A stretch of DNA of 64,000 nucleotides from Anisodus tanguticus. Lineage: Eukaryota; Streptophyta; Magnoliopsida; Solanales; Solanaceae. A program made the translations under genes and the position numbers. This document shows positions 47,596 to 59,330 of the stretch, one piece after another (positions within the stretch are counted from its first letter, which is position 1; each line of letters opens with the position of its first letter). The notes under the pieces were generated by a model. That model was not told the origin of the DNA. It worked only from the letters and a program-made list of their open reading frames with translations, and searched no databases. The stretch spans positions 53,409,513-53,473,512 of the forward strand of contig CM067539.1 in assembly GCA_034509755.1 (NCBI GenBank), in the 5' to 3' direction.

Positions 47596-47597
<2 letters not shown>
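45978..47597 (+). mobile_element. Probable solo LTR of a gypsy-type element
   Basis: Starts TGTAGCGCCCATAAAATTTTG and ends AAATTGGGGCGTAATA, so the ends form a short imperfect inverted repeat in the style of gypsy LTRs that end GGGGCGTTACA. Inside, (A/T)GTCTA(A/G)TCGATCG is repeated at about 46774, 46826 and 46887. It has no coding sequence. A target-site duplication could not be confirmed because an AT microsatellite follows. Confidence 0.5.

Positions 47598-47622
<25 letters not shown>
47594..47622. repeat. (TA)n microsatellite
   Basis: About 14 TA units directly after the probable solo LTR. Confidence 0.85.
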
Positions 47623-47626
<4 letters not shown>

Positions 47627-48136
47627 ATATTATTATTCTCTACTCCTTTTCGATACCTTCATAAAATATCTTAATAGCATTGATATTAAACATATTATTC
47701 ATGAATTAATATTATTTTATATAAAAGGGTATATTTTTTAGATAAAGATGTATCTTACTTGATTTAGTAGTATATAATATTATAACACGATATTAATATC
47801 TATTTATATTTATACCTACCTTCATTACCAACCATTATTTTATACGCCAAATTGGAATATCTTAATAATTGCACATCAATTTTAAATAATCTAATTCTAG
47901 AGGAGATTAGTAGACTATTAATTCGACCTTATCATTTAATTTCTTTATGTTTAGTATATTATGTTAACTAATCTCAAACGAATAAACGTAATCAGATAAC
48001 TTTGATAATTGAAGGTAAAACCAGAAATCACGATAAGACACGTTTAATTCTTATTTTATAATTCAAATATATAGATTAAATTGTATATGCATTGATATGA
48101 AATACACACGTAAATAGTGTGCCCAAAAAATAACTA
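47623..48136. other. No recognisable feature
   Basis: AT-rich sequence between the solo LTR and the Sirevirus-like element. Confidence 0.45.
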
Positions 48137-48141
48137 TAAAA

Positions 48142-49178
48142 TGAAACACAAGAGGAAGGGGAGTGAATTGTAATTTTCTTTTTATAAGAGTATAAGTCGA
48201 CTTATGAGTTGAATCAGTCGACTACCCTGCAAGTCTTAGAACTGGTTAAGTAAGCAGATAAGCAATATTAAGGTAATGCAAAAATATAAAGACACAGAGG
48301 TTTTTATACTGGTTTGGATTACCGGTGTGGTGCCTATTCCAGTCCCTTGGGTTACAAGAGTTTCTTTAGAGCTCTTGAATGAGTTGTGTACAGAGATGGT
48401 TCAGATTAAACCAAGAGTCAACTTTGGACTTCTTCTGATCTTGATATTTTGACAACCTCAACCTGTATAGCTACCTATCCTCTCTTTATTTTTCTTACAT
48501 TGATAGACTAAATTGAATATAGTGATTTTACAATATTTAGAGTGAATAAGTTTTTTCTCAAGTGAAGATGTAGTTTTCTCCGGCTCGTGAGGACTTCATT
48601 TATAGTTGGCAACTTCATAATCTTGAGAGATGGTAGTGAATCAATCGTTCCTTTGATTGACTCTGATTTGCACGCTCTAAGGTAACCCAAGGGAGTTTGT
48701 CTCAATTAGGGATATAAAGTGATCCGATGATTGATCTTGTATATGTCTTGGTGTCTTCCTCATTTCATAGTTTAGGGTTGCGATCTTCGCTGAATAGAAA
48801 AGATTAGTTGTCTTGATCTTGTGTCTACCTTCCCTTGTTGGTTTAAGCCTTGAGATCTTCATGGTTGAATAGTTGACTCGTGTCTTCTTCCTTTTGCTGA
48901 TTTATGTCTTGAGATCTTTATGATTGAACAGTTGATTCTTTGTCATCTCTTCGAATCTTCTATTTTGATGTCATCGATCTTCTTCATATCATTTGTGCCT
49001 TCAGGATCTAGGTTTTCCTTTTCTGAGTCCTTGATTTAAGGTTTACTTGAAGAGCATCTTTCATCTTTCCTTCTGAGTGTATCCTCCGCAATTAGAATGT
49101 ATTTTTTTTCCTTTTTGGTGCCTTCGAAATAAATAAAGACATCATTAAAATATTCTTAATTAAATACTAGGGCTAACA
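48142..49178 (-). repeat. 3' LTR of the Sirevirus-like element
   Basis: 1037 bp, similar over its whole length to 55820-56985, with roughly one difference per dozen bases in the part I compared. It contains a single TTTATTTTTC where the other LTR has a long (TTTTTC)n run. Confidence 0.92.
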
Positions 49179-49499
49179 ATCTCACCTTTTTGATGATGTC
49201 AACCAAAAAGGAGTATGACAACAATTTTACTTCCTTGAAAAAAATGTGTTGCTCCCCCTGAGTTGTTGAGTTGTGCTGCCTCTGAACTTGTGACGATTGT
49301 TGCATATGCTCTCTCCCCTTTCGACATCAGCAGAAAGGAAAACACAAAGATATACATGTAGATAGAACATATGCACACGTAAAGTAGATAATCACATAAA
49401 CAGGTTAACATCTACGCCTAACAACATAGTTTTTTAGGACACAAACAGTCTTCAAGTTCTTAACAAAACATCACAAAATATTAAAATCAATATTGTCCA

Positions 49500-51125
49500 A
49501 ACATCACATCACACACAGGATTAACTAGCCCTTTTCCAAAAGTACTTGAGGATGTTGATAATGCGATCAGAGAAGGAGTTATAGGAGGTCTCAATGTTTT
49601 GAAAAGGGGTGGAGTAGGAGTTTTGGACAGGTACAACAAGATCAGTGTTGGAATTTGTGATTCCTTTATGTAGAGAGTCGACTCGTGACATCAGCTTGTT
49701 CATAGGTTTGAATCTTTCTTTCTAAAGCCCTTCCATACTGACTCTTAGCTTTCCAACATCAGTACTCACTTCCTTCAAGGAGCTCAACACCTTATCCAAA
49801 GTTTCTTGAATCTTCTAAAGGCTACCTTCCATTACGGCAAGATTCTGCTTCAACTCTGCAATCTCGAGACTAATGTTAGTGGCAATGGGTTATTCTGAAT
49901 CAACTTTTGGCTCACTTTTTTACTTAGCAGCCTCTTCTTTGTTCATTCACCATTCACAAATACAAAGTTCATGCTGGAAAAGGCACGATGATCATATGTA
50001 GTTGTAATTTCTAGAGGGTGAAAGTGAGTATGATCAACATACAAATACTTCAAAATGCAAGAGATAACCATACCATAGGGAAGACTTGCAGAGGGTGAAG
50101 TTTTTAAAGCACTTTCAAGCATGTACTCCTTAAACCATTCTGCCCAGTTGATTTTGTATTTTTGGAGTAGGCAATATATCACATAAATATCCCTATTAGT
50201 GATTAAACTGAGTGACCCTACTCTAGGCAACAAAGTTGTAGCAACAATGTGAGCAAGAATACAGTTAATAAAGCAGAGATTAGAGGGTCCAAAATCAGAA
50301 AGATCGAAATTAGGTTCAGACACAAATTCTCTTTCTTCCTCAAGAGAAACTTCAAAGTTTTCAGGCCATCCATTTCACATAAATTCAATTTTGCCAGAGA
50401 ATTTCACACTAAATACTTTTTCAAACAAGAAATCATTAATAACAATTCTTGTGCCCATCACAAAAGTTTCGAGTTCACCTCTATCTTTAGAAATCCTAAA
50501 GTTGGCATAGAACATTCTGACATGCCCTTCAAATACTTCCATCTCACAGAGTTAAAAAATATAAGGTAACTTCTGAGCTTTGAAAAAAGAACTTACATTG
50601 CAGTGATGTTCGTTAAGTTGTTCAAGATTTATGACTCTACCAGTAGCAATACGGTGTTTCTTAAACAGATTATACCTGTATTTCTCAGCGGATCCCCAAA
50701 ATAGTTGCATGTCCTCTGGTTCAAAAGCGTAATTAGCCTCAAATTTGGATTTTTAGGCAAATTTTCTTTAGAAAAAAAGGGGACCTGCTGTTTCTTTTCG
50801 GAGTAGGTTCCAATAATTTCATCATCTAAGGAGTCTGAGAGATTCACATAGTCCTTAGTACTTTTCAATCTTTGTAAACACCGACTGGTAAGCCTGCACC
50901 TAGAGCTTTCACCCTTGACACTTACCATGGTGTAGAGAGTGGATATGGATAATTTTCTTTAGATTTTGGCAGAGGTGTGGTGGAGAATATATGTGATGGG
51001 TTAGGTTGGTAGTGCACAGAAGATATAGGGAGGAGATAAAGGTGGATGGTTTCTTTTGGGAGAAGAGTTTGAAGTGAAGGATGTGAAAAGTCAGACTTTA
51101 TGGGGAAGTGGTGTAATGATGGCAA
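49500..51125 (-). pseudogene. Extra coding-like region downstream of pol
   Basis: Between RNase H and the 3' LTR lie about 2 kb with pieces of one or more old frames. 51125-50922 is Pro/Ser/His-rich. 50928-50629 begins MVSVKGESSRCRLTSRCLQR. 50323-49943 includes YKINWAEWFKEYMLESALK and PYGMVISCILKYLYVD. 49703-49521 is the start of a helical stretch. Sireviruses often carry an envelope-like or other extra frame here. The text also resembles proteins annotated as putative plant transposon protein domain. I cannot decide which, and stops prevent translation. Confidence 0.5.
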
Positions 51126-51157
51126 CTTTTTAGAGGCGTGAGATCATTTATGTTCAT

Positions 51158-51586
51158 TCACACATAATTTTGTATTGATGCGTGTACAACTAAAACAAAC
51201 AAAAATGAAAAATAAACAATTAAAAAATGTAAGTACGGCTTAATTCGTTTGAAAAGTAGTGATTCCAAGATTATTTCTAAGGAAACAAAACATTCTTTCA
51301 AAAGAGGTTTCGTAAAAATATCAGCAAGTTGATTATCAGAATCCACAAATTCTAATGCAAAATCACCATTTTCAACATGATCATGAATGGAATGATGCTT
51401 GATATCCATATGATTTGCCCTAGAGTGGTGCACGATATATTTAGATAAACTAATTGCGCTAGTGTTATCACATAAAATTGACACAGAGCCATAGAATAAT
51501 TCATAATAAATTAGTTGATGCATCATCCATAGTAGTTGTGTTCCACAACTTCTCAATGCTAAATACTCAGCTTCAGTGGTGGACAA
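51158..51586 (-). pseudogene. Sirevirus-like RNase H, C-terminal part
   Basis: An open frame reading STTEAEYLALRSCGTQLLW, CDNTSAISLSKYIVHHSRANH, MDIKHHSIHDHV and ADIFTKPL, the standard RNase H end of copia polyproteins of this lineage. The adjoining N-terminal half (51600-51850) is frameshifted. Confidence 0.88.
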
Positions 51587-51851
51587 AGCGACAAATATTT
51601 GCTTCTTGTTATGCCATAAACTGATAGATTCTCCTAAAATTTGGCAAGTGTCGCTTATGCTTTTTTTGTCAATTTTATCTCCTATAAAGTCAGCAGTTGA
51701 GTAACCATATAAATCAAAATTGTTAGAGTGAGGATACCATATACCATGGTCTTAAGTGTCAATAAGATATTGAATGATACTCTTCACTGCAGTAAGATGT
51801 GATTCCTTAGGAGCTGACTGGAATCTAGCGCATTTGCATATACTAAACATG

Positions 51852-52780
51852 CTATCTGGTCAACTTGCAGTGAGGTATATCAATAATCCTATAATAGGTT
51901 TTCTCATCTACATCCTTTCCTGGAGCATCTGTCTCAAGACACGTTGAGGGTCTCATTAGTGTGCCAAAATCTTTGGCCTTCTCCAATACAAACTTTGTGA
52001 TGAGTTTCTTTATGTACTTTTTTTGAATTATAAAAGTACCATTAGTCGATTGCCTTATTTGCAGTCCTAAGAAGAACGTTCCTATCATAGTCATTTCAAA
52101 TTCTCTTTTCATGAGATCTGTAAAATTTTTGCATAACAAAGGGTCAGAATAATTAAAATGCAATCTAAGGCTTTCTAAATAAAAAGGGTTGTGTCAATTT
52201 TCCCTCTCTTAAAGTTATTTTCCAGTAGAAACGAACTGAGTCGCTCATACCAGACCTCAAGAGCCTATTTGAGTCCATATAAAGCCTTTGTTAGTTTGAA
52301 AACATGATCTGGACAAGAGGTATTTTCAAAACCTGGTGGTTGTTTGAAAAAAAACTTCTTCCTTGATAAAATCATTTAAAAAGGCACTTTTGGCTTTTCT
52401 TTTGAAATAATTTAAATCATTTAAAATATGCATATACAAGAAGGATACGAATGGATTCTAACCTTGCCACGGGAGCAAAAGTTTCTTCATAATCAATACG
52501 TTCTTGTTGTGAGTAACCCTGAGCAACTAACCTGGCTTTATTCCTGATAACTTGCCCTGCTTCATTCAACTTCTTTTGAAACACCCACTTTGTTCCAATG
52601 ACCGAAGTATTTTTAGGTCTTGGGAAAAGTTTTCATACTTGATTTCTTTTGAATTGATCAAGTTCTTCTTGCATGGCTTTGATCCATGAATCATCATTGA
52701 GATCTTCATCTATTTTTCTTGGTTCAAGTTGAGATATGAGAGCTACAACAGAATGTTGTTTACGAGATGCTCTAGTTTTC
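51852..52780 (-). pseudogene. Sirevirus-like reverse transcriptase remnant
   Basis: Pieces in several frames. 52163-51852 covers FTDLMKREFEMTMIG, FFLGLQIRQSTNGTFIIQKKY and STCLETDAPG. The fingers and palm (52200-52640) are recognisable only as broken text, with stops. The YVDD box is not intact. Confidence 0.75.
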
Positions 52781-53376
52781 ATTTTAGCGTTTGGATTTCC
52801 AATGATGAATTCTTTTGGGAAGCTCGCGTCACTTCTCCATTTCCTTGGGATATTTATTTTTTTGGAGACATTCTCAATATCTTTCTGCTCTTGAGTAGAC
52901 TCATTTAGATTATTTTAGCTTTTAGTAAAGCTGGGTGTAGTCGACTTCTCATTCTCCTGAGTTGTGATTGTTTCTGTCTGAGGGTCATTAGTTGACTCTG
53001 CTGGGTGAATTTCTTCTCCTAAATCATTATTTAAAGTGCTTGTCTGTTGGACATTAGGGTTAGTATCAATTAATACAGCATGAATTGATTCTTCAATGGT
53101 CGTTCTTTTTTTATAAACTCTATATGATCTACTAATAGGAGCATAGCCTACGAAAATACCTTAATCGCTTCGTGGGTCAAATTTACTAAGATTATCTTTA
53201 CCATTGTTATGAACAAAACAATTGCACCCAAAAGGATGAAATAGCCAATGTTGGGACATTTACCTTTTAAGAGCTCATAAGGAGTCTTTTCAGAATTGAC
53301 CTTATCAGACATCGGTTAAGTATATGACAAGCAGTACTTACTGCCTCAGCCCAAAATCTGTCAAGCATTCCTTGTT

Positions 53377-54020
53377 CTAAAAGCATTGTTCGAGCAGTAT
53401 CTTAAGGTAAGCTATTTTTTCTTTCTGCAACGCTGTTTTGTTGTGGAGATCGAGGTGATGAGAAGGTTTGTGTATAGCCTTGCTGAGCATACAATTCTTC
53501 AAATAGCTTATTTTCAAACTTTTCCCATGATCACTGTGTATTGTTGAGATATAATATCCATTTTCTCGTTGACATTTTCTACAAAAGATATTAAACTGGG
53601 TGAAAGCTTCACTTTTATGAGTAAAAAACATAATCCAAGTAAAACGAGAATAATCATATAAAATAACAAAAGCATACTTCTTACCGCCTATACTAGCAGT
53701 TCTAGTAGGACCAAAAAAATCCATATACAGTAATTGAAGAGGCTTATAAGTGCTAACAATTCTTTAGGCTTAAAGGATGAAAGAGTTTGCTTCCCTAACT
53801 GACATGCTTCACAAATATGGTCTTTTGAAAAGTTTAGGTTAGGCAGTCCTAACACACGATCAAATTTTGACAGGTTTTCAAGAATATGCATACTAGCATG
53901 ACCTAGCTTTCTATGCCAGAGCCAAGGATCACTAGATATGGAAGTAAGATAGGTAAGAGTAGGTAAGTCAACATTACTGAGTACGTAGATATTTTCCGCT
54001 CTTTCTCCTAAGATGAGCAA
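53377..54020 (-). pseudogene. Sirevirus-like integrase remnant
   Basis: The zinc-binding region (LWHRKLGHASMHI ... CEACQLGK) lies in 54020-53688. The core start (MDFFGPTRTASIGGKKYAFV, YDYSRFTWIMFF) lies in 53724-53377, one frameshift later. The region with the last catalytic Glu is out of frame. Confidence 0.87.
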
Positions 54021-54333
54021 ATTTCTTGCTTTGTGCTTGATCTTTGCATTTTACATCATCAAATAATACTTTGAAGTCAACGTCACATAGTTGACTAATG
54101 CTTAGCAGATTGTATTTGAGTCCATTTACTAAATATACTTCGACTAGATCACATGTTTGGCTGAGAGTAATTGATCCAATTCCAACGTCTCCTTTTGCTT
54201 TATCACTGAATTTGATGTATCCTCCATCAATCTTTTTGACATTTTTGAAATTATTTCTTTTTCTTGTTATATGTCTGGAACACCCACTATCAAGTATCCT
54301 TTTTGGGTGGTTCCTGCAAAACAGATCAATCAA
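53974..54333 (-). pseudogene. Sirevirus-like protease
   Basis: Reads ILDSGCSRHITRKRNNFKNV followed by a glycine-rich beta region and LVNGLKYNLLSISQLCD, the aspartic protease of copia elements with its DSG active site. Confidence 0.87.
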
Positions 54334-54359
54334 CTTCTTTTAGGTACCCAAGTGTTCTT

Positions 54360-55761
54360 GGATCCTTGATGTCTAGAATCATTTTGGTCAGAGACGCACT
54401 TAGGTCTCCAAATCCATTTTCTTAGTTTAGTAAACTTATATTTGCAGTTGAAAGCCTTGTGACCAGTTTTACCACATGAGTAATATTTAACGTTGTTAGG
54501 AGAAAAATGATTGCTAGCGGAGAAAAATTTTGTGAAACTTTTATCGAAAGTCGACTGACCTCTGACAAATTTTCCTTTGCTATATCTGCTCAGATTAGAT
54601 TGATTTTATCTTACAGAGCTATGATTAGGAGATTTCTTGAAACTATTTAATTGCATCTTAACTTCATTTAATTCTTCGTGGAGTAAGTCGACTACAATTT
54701 GACTTGCTTCAAGAAGAATTTGCCAATCTTTCTTTTCTCTTGCTAACTTGTTATATTCATCAATTATCTTTTGAAGCTCGTCAGTGACCATATCAAGAGA
54801 TGCTTGAAGATCATAACATTTATTGTAGTTTGGAATTAGTACCTAACTAGTTTCTCCTATTGCCATGAAACACATGTTTGCCATATCCGCCGACTCAGGT
54901 TTTGATTCGTCCTCATCGCTCCATGCTTTGTAGAATCTAATGTTCCCGTGTTTCCTGTAATTTCTCTTCTATAGTTCATGGCAGTTAGCTTTGATGTGTC
55001 CAGGTTTTCCACATTGATAGCATTTGTCGTCATCTTTTTATCACCATTAATTCTATATCCATATCGAGGCTTTTGTCTTTTTTTTCTCACTATACTTTTT
55101 ACTCCCCGGTTGATCATAGTCAGTGCTTCATTGCTTTCTTCATCATCATCTTCACTTTCATAATTTGTGGATTTGAAAGAAATCGACTTCTTTTCTCTTC
55201 CTTTAGGTATCTGTTTAGATGAGTCTTTTCGAATACCATCATATTTCCTCGGAGTTCATCATAAGTGAGATTGTCTAGATCTCCACTTTCTAGAATAATA
55301 GTTTTTGTATCCCATGCTTTAGGCAGACTTCTGATGAGTTTCCAGACCTACTGATCATTTGTATAAAACATGCCTAGCGACTTGAGTTCGCTTACTATCT
55401 TGCTGAACTAGGTAAACATGGATTGAATATTTTCATCTTCCCACATCCCCATCATGAATAGTTCATATTCATGTGTGAGAGCGTCAATCTTGGTTTCTCT
55501 TACTTTGGACGTTCCTTCATATGTGACCTCCAGTTTATCCCACATCTCCTTGGCAGTTTCACATGTTGATATCTTCTCGTATTCTTCTTCGTTAATGATT
55601 GGTCCCTTCTTAATCACTAGTCATGCTTGGAAGTCAATTGACTGAACAAAGATTCTAAACATTTCCTTCTAATGACTGTAATGTTGTCCATTGAAGTAAA
55701 GAGTTCAAGTTGTTGAATGTCCGTCTTGCAAGATTGCTCCAGAGATTTGATATCTAGCCAT
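54360..55761 (-). pseudogene. Sirevirus-like gag pseudogene
   Basis: The frame would start at ATG 55761 (MARYQISGAILQDGHSTT) and stops at once. Later text includes FNGQHY, FVQSIDFQ, LVIKKGPIINEEEYEKISTC, AKEMWDKLEVTYEGTSKV (55617-55408). Two CCHC knuckles follow: CYQCGKPGHIKANC at about 55024-54983 is intact, and the second (54475-54434) has Tyr for the first Cys. A coiled-coil-like stretch (54791-54606) lies between them. Confidence 0.85.
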
Positions 55762-55819
55762 TTTATATTTTCTCACGTGATGTTAGGCGATGTGATGTGA
55801 GACATGCTCTAATACTAAT

Positions 55820-56985
55820 TGAAACAGAAGAAGAGCGGGATGAGGTGAATTGTAATTTTTTTTATAAGAGTATAAGTCGACTAATGACTTGAATCAGTCG
55901 ACTACCGTGCAAGTCTTAGAACTGGTTAAGTAAGCAGATAAGCACAACTAAAGTAATGCAGAAATATAAAGACACGGAGGTTTGGATCACCGGTGTGGTG
56001 CCTATTCCAGTCCCCTTAGGTTACAAGGGTTTCCTTAGAGCTCTTGAATGAGTTGTGTACAGAGATGGTTCGGATTGATCCAAGAGCCCACTTTGGAGTT
56101 CTTCCGATCTTGATAGTTGGACAACCTCAACTTGTATAGCTACCTATCCTCTTTTTCTTTTTCTTTTTCTTTTTCTTTTTCTTTTTCTTTTTCTTTTTCT
56201 TTTTCTTTTTCTTTTTCTTTTTCTTTTTCTTTTTCTTTTTCTTTTTCTTTTTCTTTTTCTTTTTCTTTTTCTTTTTCTTTTTCTTTTTCTTTTTCTTTTT
56301 CTTACACCGATAGACTAAATTGAATATAGTGTTTTTACAATATTTAGAGTGAATAAGTTTTTTCTCAAGTGAAGATGTAGTTTTATTCGGCTCATGAGGT
56401 CTTCATTTATAGTTGGAAGCTTCAGATGCTTGAGAGATGGTAGTGAATCAATCGTTCCTTTGATTGATTCTGATTTGCACGCTCTAAGGTAACCCAACGG
56501 AGTTTGTCTCAATTAGGGATATAAAGTGATCCGCTGATTGATCTTGTATATGTCTTGGTGTCTTCCTTCCTTTCATAGTTTAGGGTTGCGATCTTCGCTG
56601 AATAGAAAAGATGAGTTGTCTTGATCTTGTGTCTACCTTCCCTTGTTGGTTTAAGCCTTGAGATCTTCATGGTTGAATAGTTGACTCGTGTCTTCTTTCT
56701 TTTGTTGATTTATGTCTTGAGATCTTTATGATTGAACAGTTGATTCTTTGTCATCTCTTGAAAATTTCTATTTTGTTGTCATCGATCTTCTTCATATCAT
56801 TTGTGCCTTCAGGATCTAGGTTTTTCTTTTTAATTCCTTGATTTAAGGTTTACTTGAAGAGCATCTTTCATCTTTCCTTCTGAGTGTATCCTCCGCAATT
56901 AGGATGTATTTCTTTTCCTTTTTGGCGCCTACAAAATAAATAAAGACATCATTACAACATTCTTAATTAAATACTTGGGCTAACA
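55820..56985 (-). repeat. 5' LTR of the Sirevirus-like element
   Basis: 1166 bp. It is longer than the other LTR mainly because of the hexanucleotide expansion. The primer-binding site just inside is degenerate (ATTAGTATTAGAGCATG on the minus strand). Confidence 0.92.
56150..56302. repeat. (CTTTTT)n hexanucleotide repeat, about 25 units
   Basis: An almost perfect run of a 6-bp unit inside the 5' LTR. At the equivalent place in the 3' LTR (near 48485) only one or two units exist. Confidence 0.95.
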
Positions 56986-57407
56986 TAAAAACCATTGATC
57001 ACTCCCAACTACACCTTTGCGGTCGCTACAAATATATTTTCAATCTAAGAGTCTGAAGTCGAATCAATAAGGAAACATGATGTAAACTGATAGTAAAATT
57101 CATCACTAATTTATGTTATCCAAACTCATAACATTTATGAGAGAAGTTTCTTATCTTCCTTGCTTGATGTCCAAAGATTGTAGCTTTTCTTAACTCTATT
57201 CCAAAGTCGCTCCGTGAACTCTTCTTGTCAATCCTAATTAAGTTGAGACTTAAAACAGATAGTGTATTTACTTATAATTCAGTCGAGTTGGTTTGAATTG
57301 ATGTTAATTAGTTTAAGTATTAACGAATATGGTTTACCTGTTATAAATTCTGAACTAAATTTTGATCATCGAATAAAGTGTGTTGTATAGACTCAAATGC
57401 TACTCAA

Positions 57408-57970
57408 CACTACTAAAAAAATCTCTATTTTCCAACTGAAAAATATTTAGTGGCTATTTTTCACTAAATGTCGATGGAAAAAATTAAATAATAGTGTTTT
57501 CACACGATAAAATTACAAAGTTTCTCAACGTTTTAATGGAAACATGTTTTCCACCATTCGTTTTCCCATTGAGTTGGTTCGGTGGGAATGAGGTGAGAAA
57601 ATCATAATTTATAGTACAAACACTGAATATCGATAGGAAAAACATTTATTTCTATGACTTCCGGATACGGATAATAGTATTTGGTCCTGTTAACAATACT
57701 TTAGCAATTTTGGCGGACGTCAGGATTTGTAATAAGGTAACTTGATGAACTTTATGGCAATCTGCCAAAATCATCAGAATTGGTGATTAATTTCTGGCGA
57801 TTGTCAGAATTTGTGACAAGACAACTCTGATGAACTTTATGCCGATCCACAGAGTCATCAGGATTAGTGACTAATTTTTGGAGATTGTTAAAATTTGTGA
57901 TAAGATAACCTGACAAAAATTATGGTCATCCATTAGCAAGTTAATTTCTGGCCACAAATCTATCTTTGTA
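57408..57970 (+). mobile_element. CACTA-like transposon end with tandem repeats
   Basis: CACTACTAAAAAAATCTC at 57408 looks like a CACTA terminus, followed by TTTAGTGGC and TTTCACTAAATGTCG. An 84-bp tandem repeat begins at 57719. No right-hand end or transposase was found. Confidence 0.45.
57719..57935. repeat. 84-bp tandem repeat, about 2.6 copies
   Basis: Units start at 57719, 57803 and 57887 with GT(C/T)A(G/A)(G/A)ATTTGT, each with GATGAACTTTATG and CATCAG(A/G)ATT in the same place (the last copy partial). Confidence 0.85.
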
Positions 57971-58371
57971 AAATTTAATTAAACGAAATTAAAATTTAAA
58001 CGTTGGTACTAAAAGATCCTATTTTTTCAAATCACTCCATATTATTCTATCTTCTCATGTTATGAACTAATTCTAAATATGTGTTGTGTAAGAAGATAGA
58101 ATAATGTGTCATCACGGAGAAAAAGAGAAGTATAAGACAATTTTCTATTTCATTCTCCTCGATAATGGTTGTCTTTTTAAGCAACATATGCTGAGAAGTA
58201 GTAATGTAAATTCTTAATAAGTATGTTTATTAGAAGTTTGCTAACCTAGAGAGGATAATAACCTGCTACAACCAGCAAAAACTCTACTGACAATTTATGT
58301 AATTGAAAAAAGTATTTATACAACCAATCGATAAGCATGGTTTTGTTAACCATAAATGAAGGTGGTTAACC

Positions 58372-58408
58372 CCACGTTGTGAGACTGAATTAGGTATGTT
58401 GTTGTTGT
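58372..58408 (+). mobile_element. 37-bp RTE/TS-SINE tail with a 19-bp duplication
   Basis: The insert is CCACGTTGTGAGACTG...GGTATGTTGTTGTTGT, the extreme 3' end of the RTE LINE/TS SINE family. It is flanked by a perfect direct repeat TAAATGAAGGTGGTTAACC at 58353-58371 and 58409-58427. This is a retroposition that stopped after 37 bases. Confidence 0.88.
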
Positions 58409-58619
58409 TAAATGAAGGTGGTTAACCAATTAAACAGTCCAAACTACACTCCAAAACTTTTTCAAACCATCAATAAATAAACCTTTATTAGTTACTCGTA
58501 TTTCTACTTGTTGGTTCCAATATGATTGCACTCTGACATGATTACCACCTTGTTAATCGATGAACATCATACTTTATATTTACTTACTCTGCAAAATTGA
58601 TAACAACTAGTACTAATAG

Positions 58620-59330
58620 TTTGTGGGTTATAATAATTGCACGAAACAGAAAATAAGTAACTGATAACTATTACAACCACTTTGATTTCCTGGGTCGAGT
58701 GATGACACTCTGTCTTTAAGACAAGATTGTCCCGTATATATCCTTTTACGTTCTAGACAATAGTCTCACAAGATAAAACAACAACTTAACAAATGAGCAA
58801 AGAAAACTCAAGTGTTTCTTTGAAGAACTTAGAGTACGAAATGATGTTGGAGAGTAAGAAGAAGAGTTCTGATTTTTTATGTCTCTATCCTCAACAATTG
58901 AGCCAAAGGCATCAATTTATAGTGTAAGGAGGGTGACTTCTCAACTAGCCAACTAATGGTTGTTAATAGCCATGTAGTGGCAACTAGTGAGGAGTTATTC
59001 AGCCAAGTAAATGACTGAATTTATGTGCAAAGTAATTGAGAGTTATTCAGCCAAGTAAATGACTGAATTTATAATTTTTGTGCAAAGTAATGGAGACTTA
59101 ACGCTCCAAAACCAATCCAAAAGGCAGAAATGACTGGATTTATGTGCAAAGTAATGGGGAGTTATTCGGCCAAGTAAATGACTGAATTTATAATTTATGT
59201 GCAAAGTAATGGAGACTTAACGCTCCAAAACCAACCCAAAAGGCAGAAACTTTCTGTCTTCCGTCGAGAGTTCTCTTCCCAATTTTATCTTTCCTGAAAC
59301 TCCAGGGATCAAACTGTAAATATTAAGTAA
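58620..59330 (-). mobile_element. LTR-promoter-like region of a copia element
   Basis: On the minus strand a TATA box (CACTATAAATTG, 58916-58927) follows a block of tandem repeats (59250-58992), with a Pol II-type leader after it. This is the layout of inducible copia LTRs such as Tnt1. No internal retrotransposon region is attached and the ends are unknown, so this is an inference. Confidence 0.35.
58992..59250. repeat. 119-bp tandem repeats
   Basis: Full copies start at 59040 and 59159 (GAGTTATTC(A/G)GCCAAGTAAATGACTG ... AACGCTCCAAAACCAA), each about 92 bp of high identity separated by a shorter linker. A partial copy starts at 58992. Confidence 0.9.

Larger units (their letters stand above)
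48142..56985 (-). mobile_element. Sirevirus-like Ty1/copia element, complete but decayed
   Basis: An 8.84-kb element flanked by a perfect 5-bp duplication TAAAA (48137-48141 and 56986-56990). LTRs are 55820-56985 (5' LTR) and 48142-49178 (3' LTR); they start TGTTAGCCC on the minus strand and end TTTCA. Order on the minus strand is gag (55761 to about 54360), protease, integrase, reverse transcriptase, RNase H (to about 51158), then 2 kb of further sequence before the 3' LTR. Stops and frameshifts are spread through all parts. Long LTRs and extra sequence after pol fit the SIRE/Maximus lineage. Confidence 0.92.

Noticed and set aside
56117..56323. Phe-Ser repeat protein
   Set aside because: A translation of the hexanucleotide microsatellite inside an LTR.
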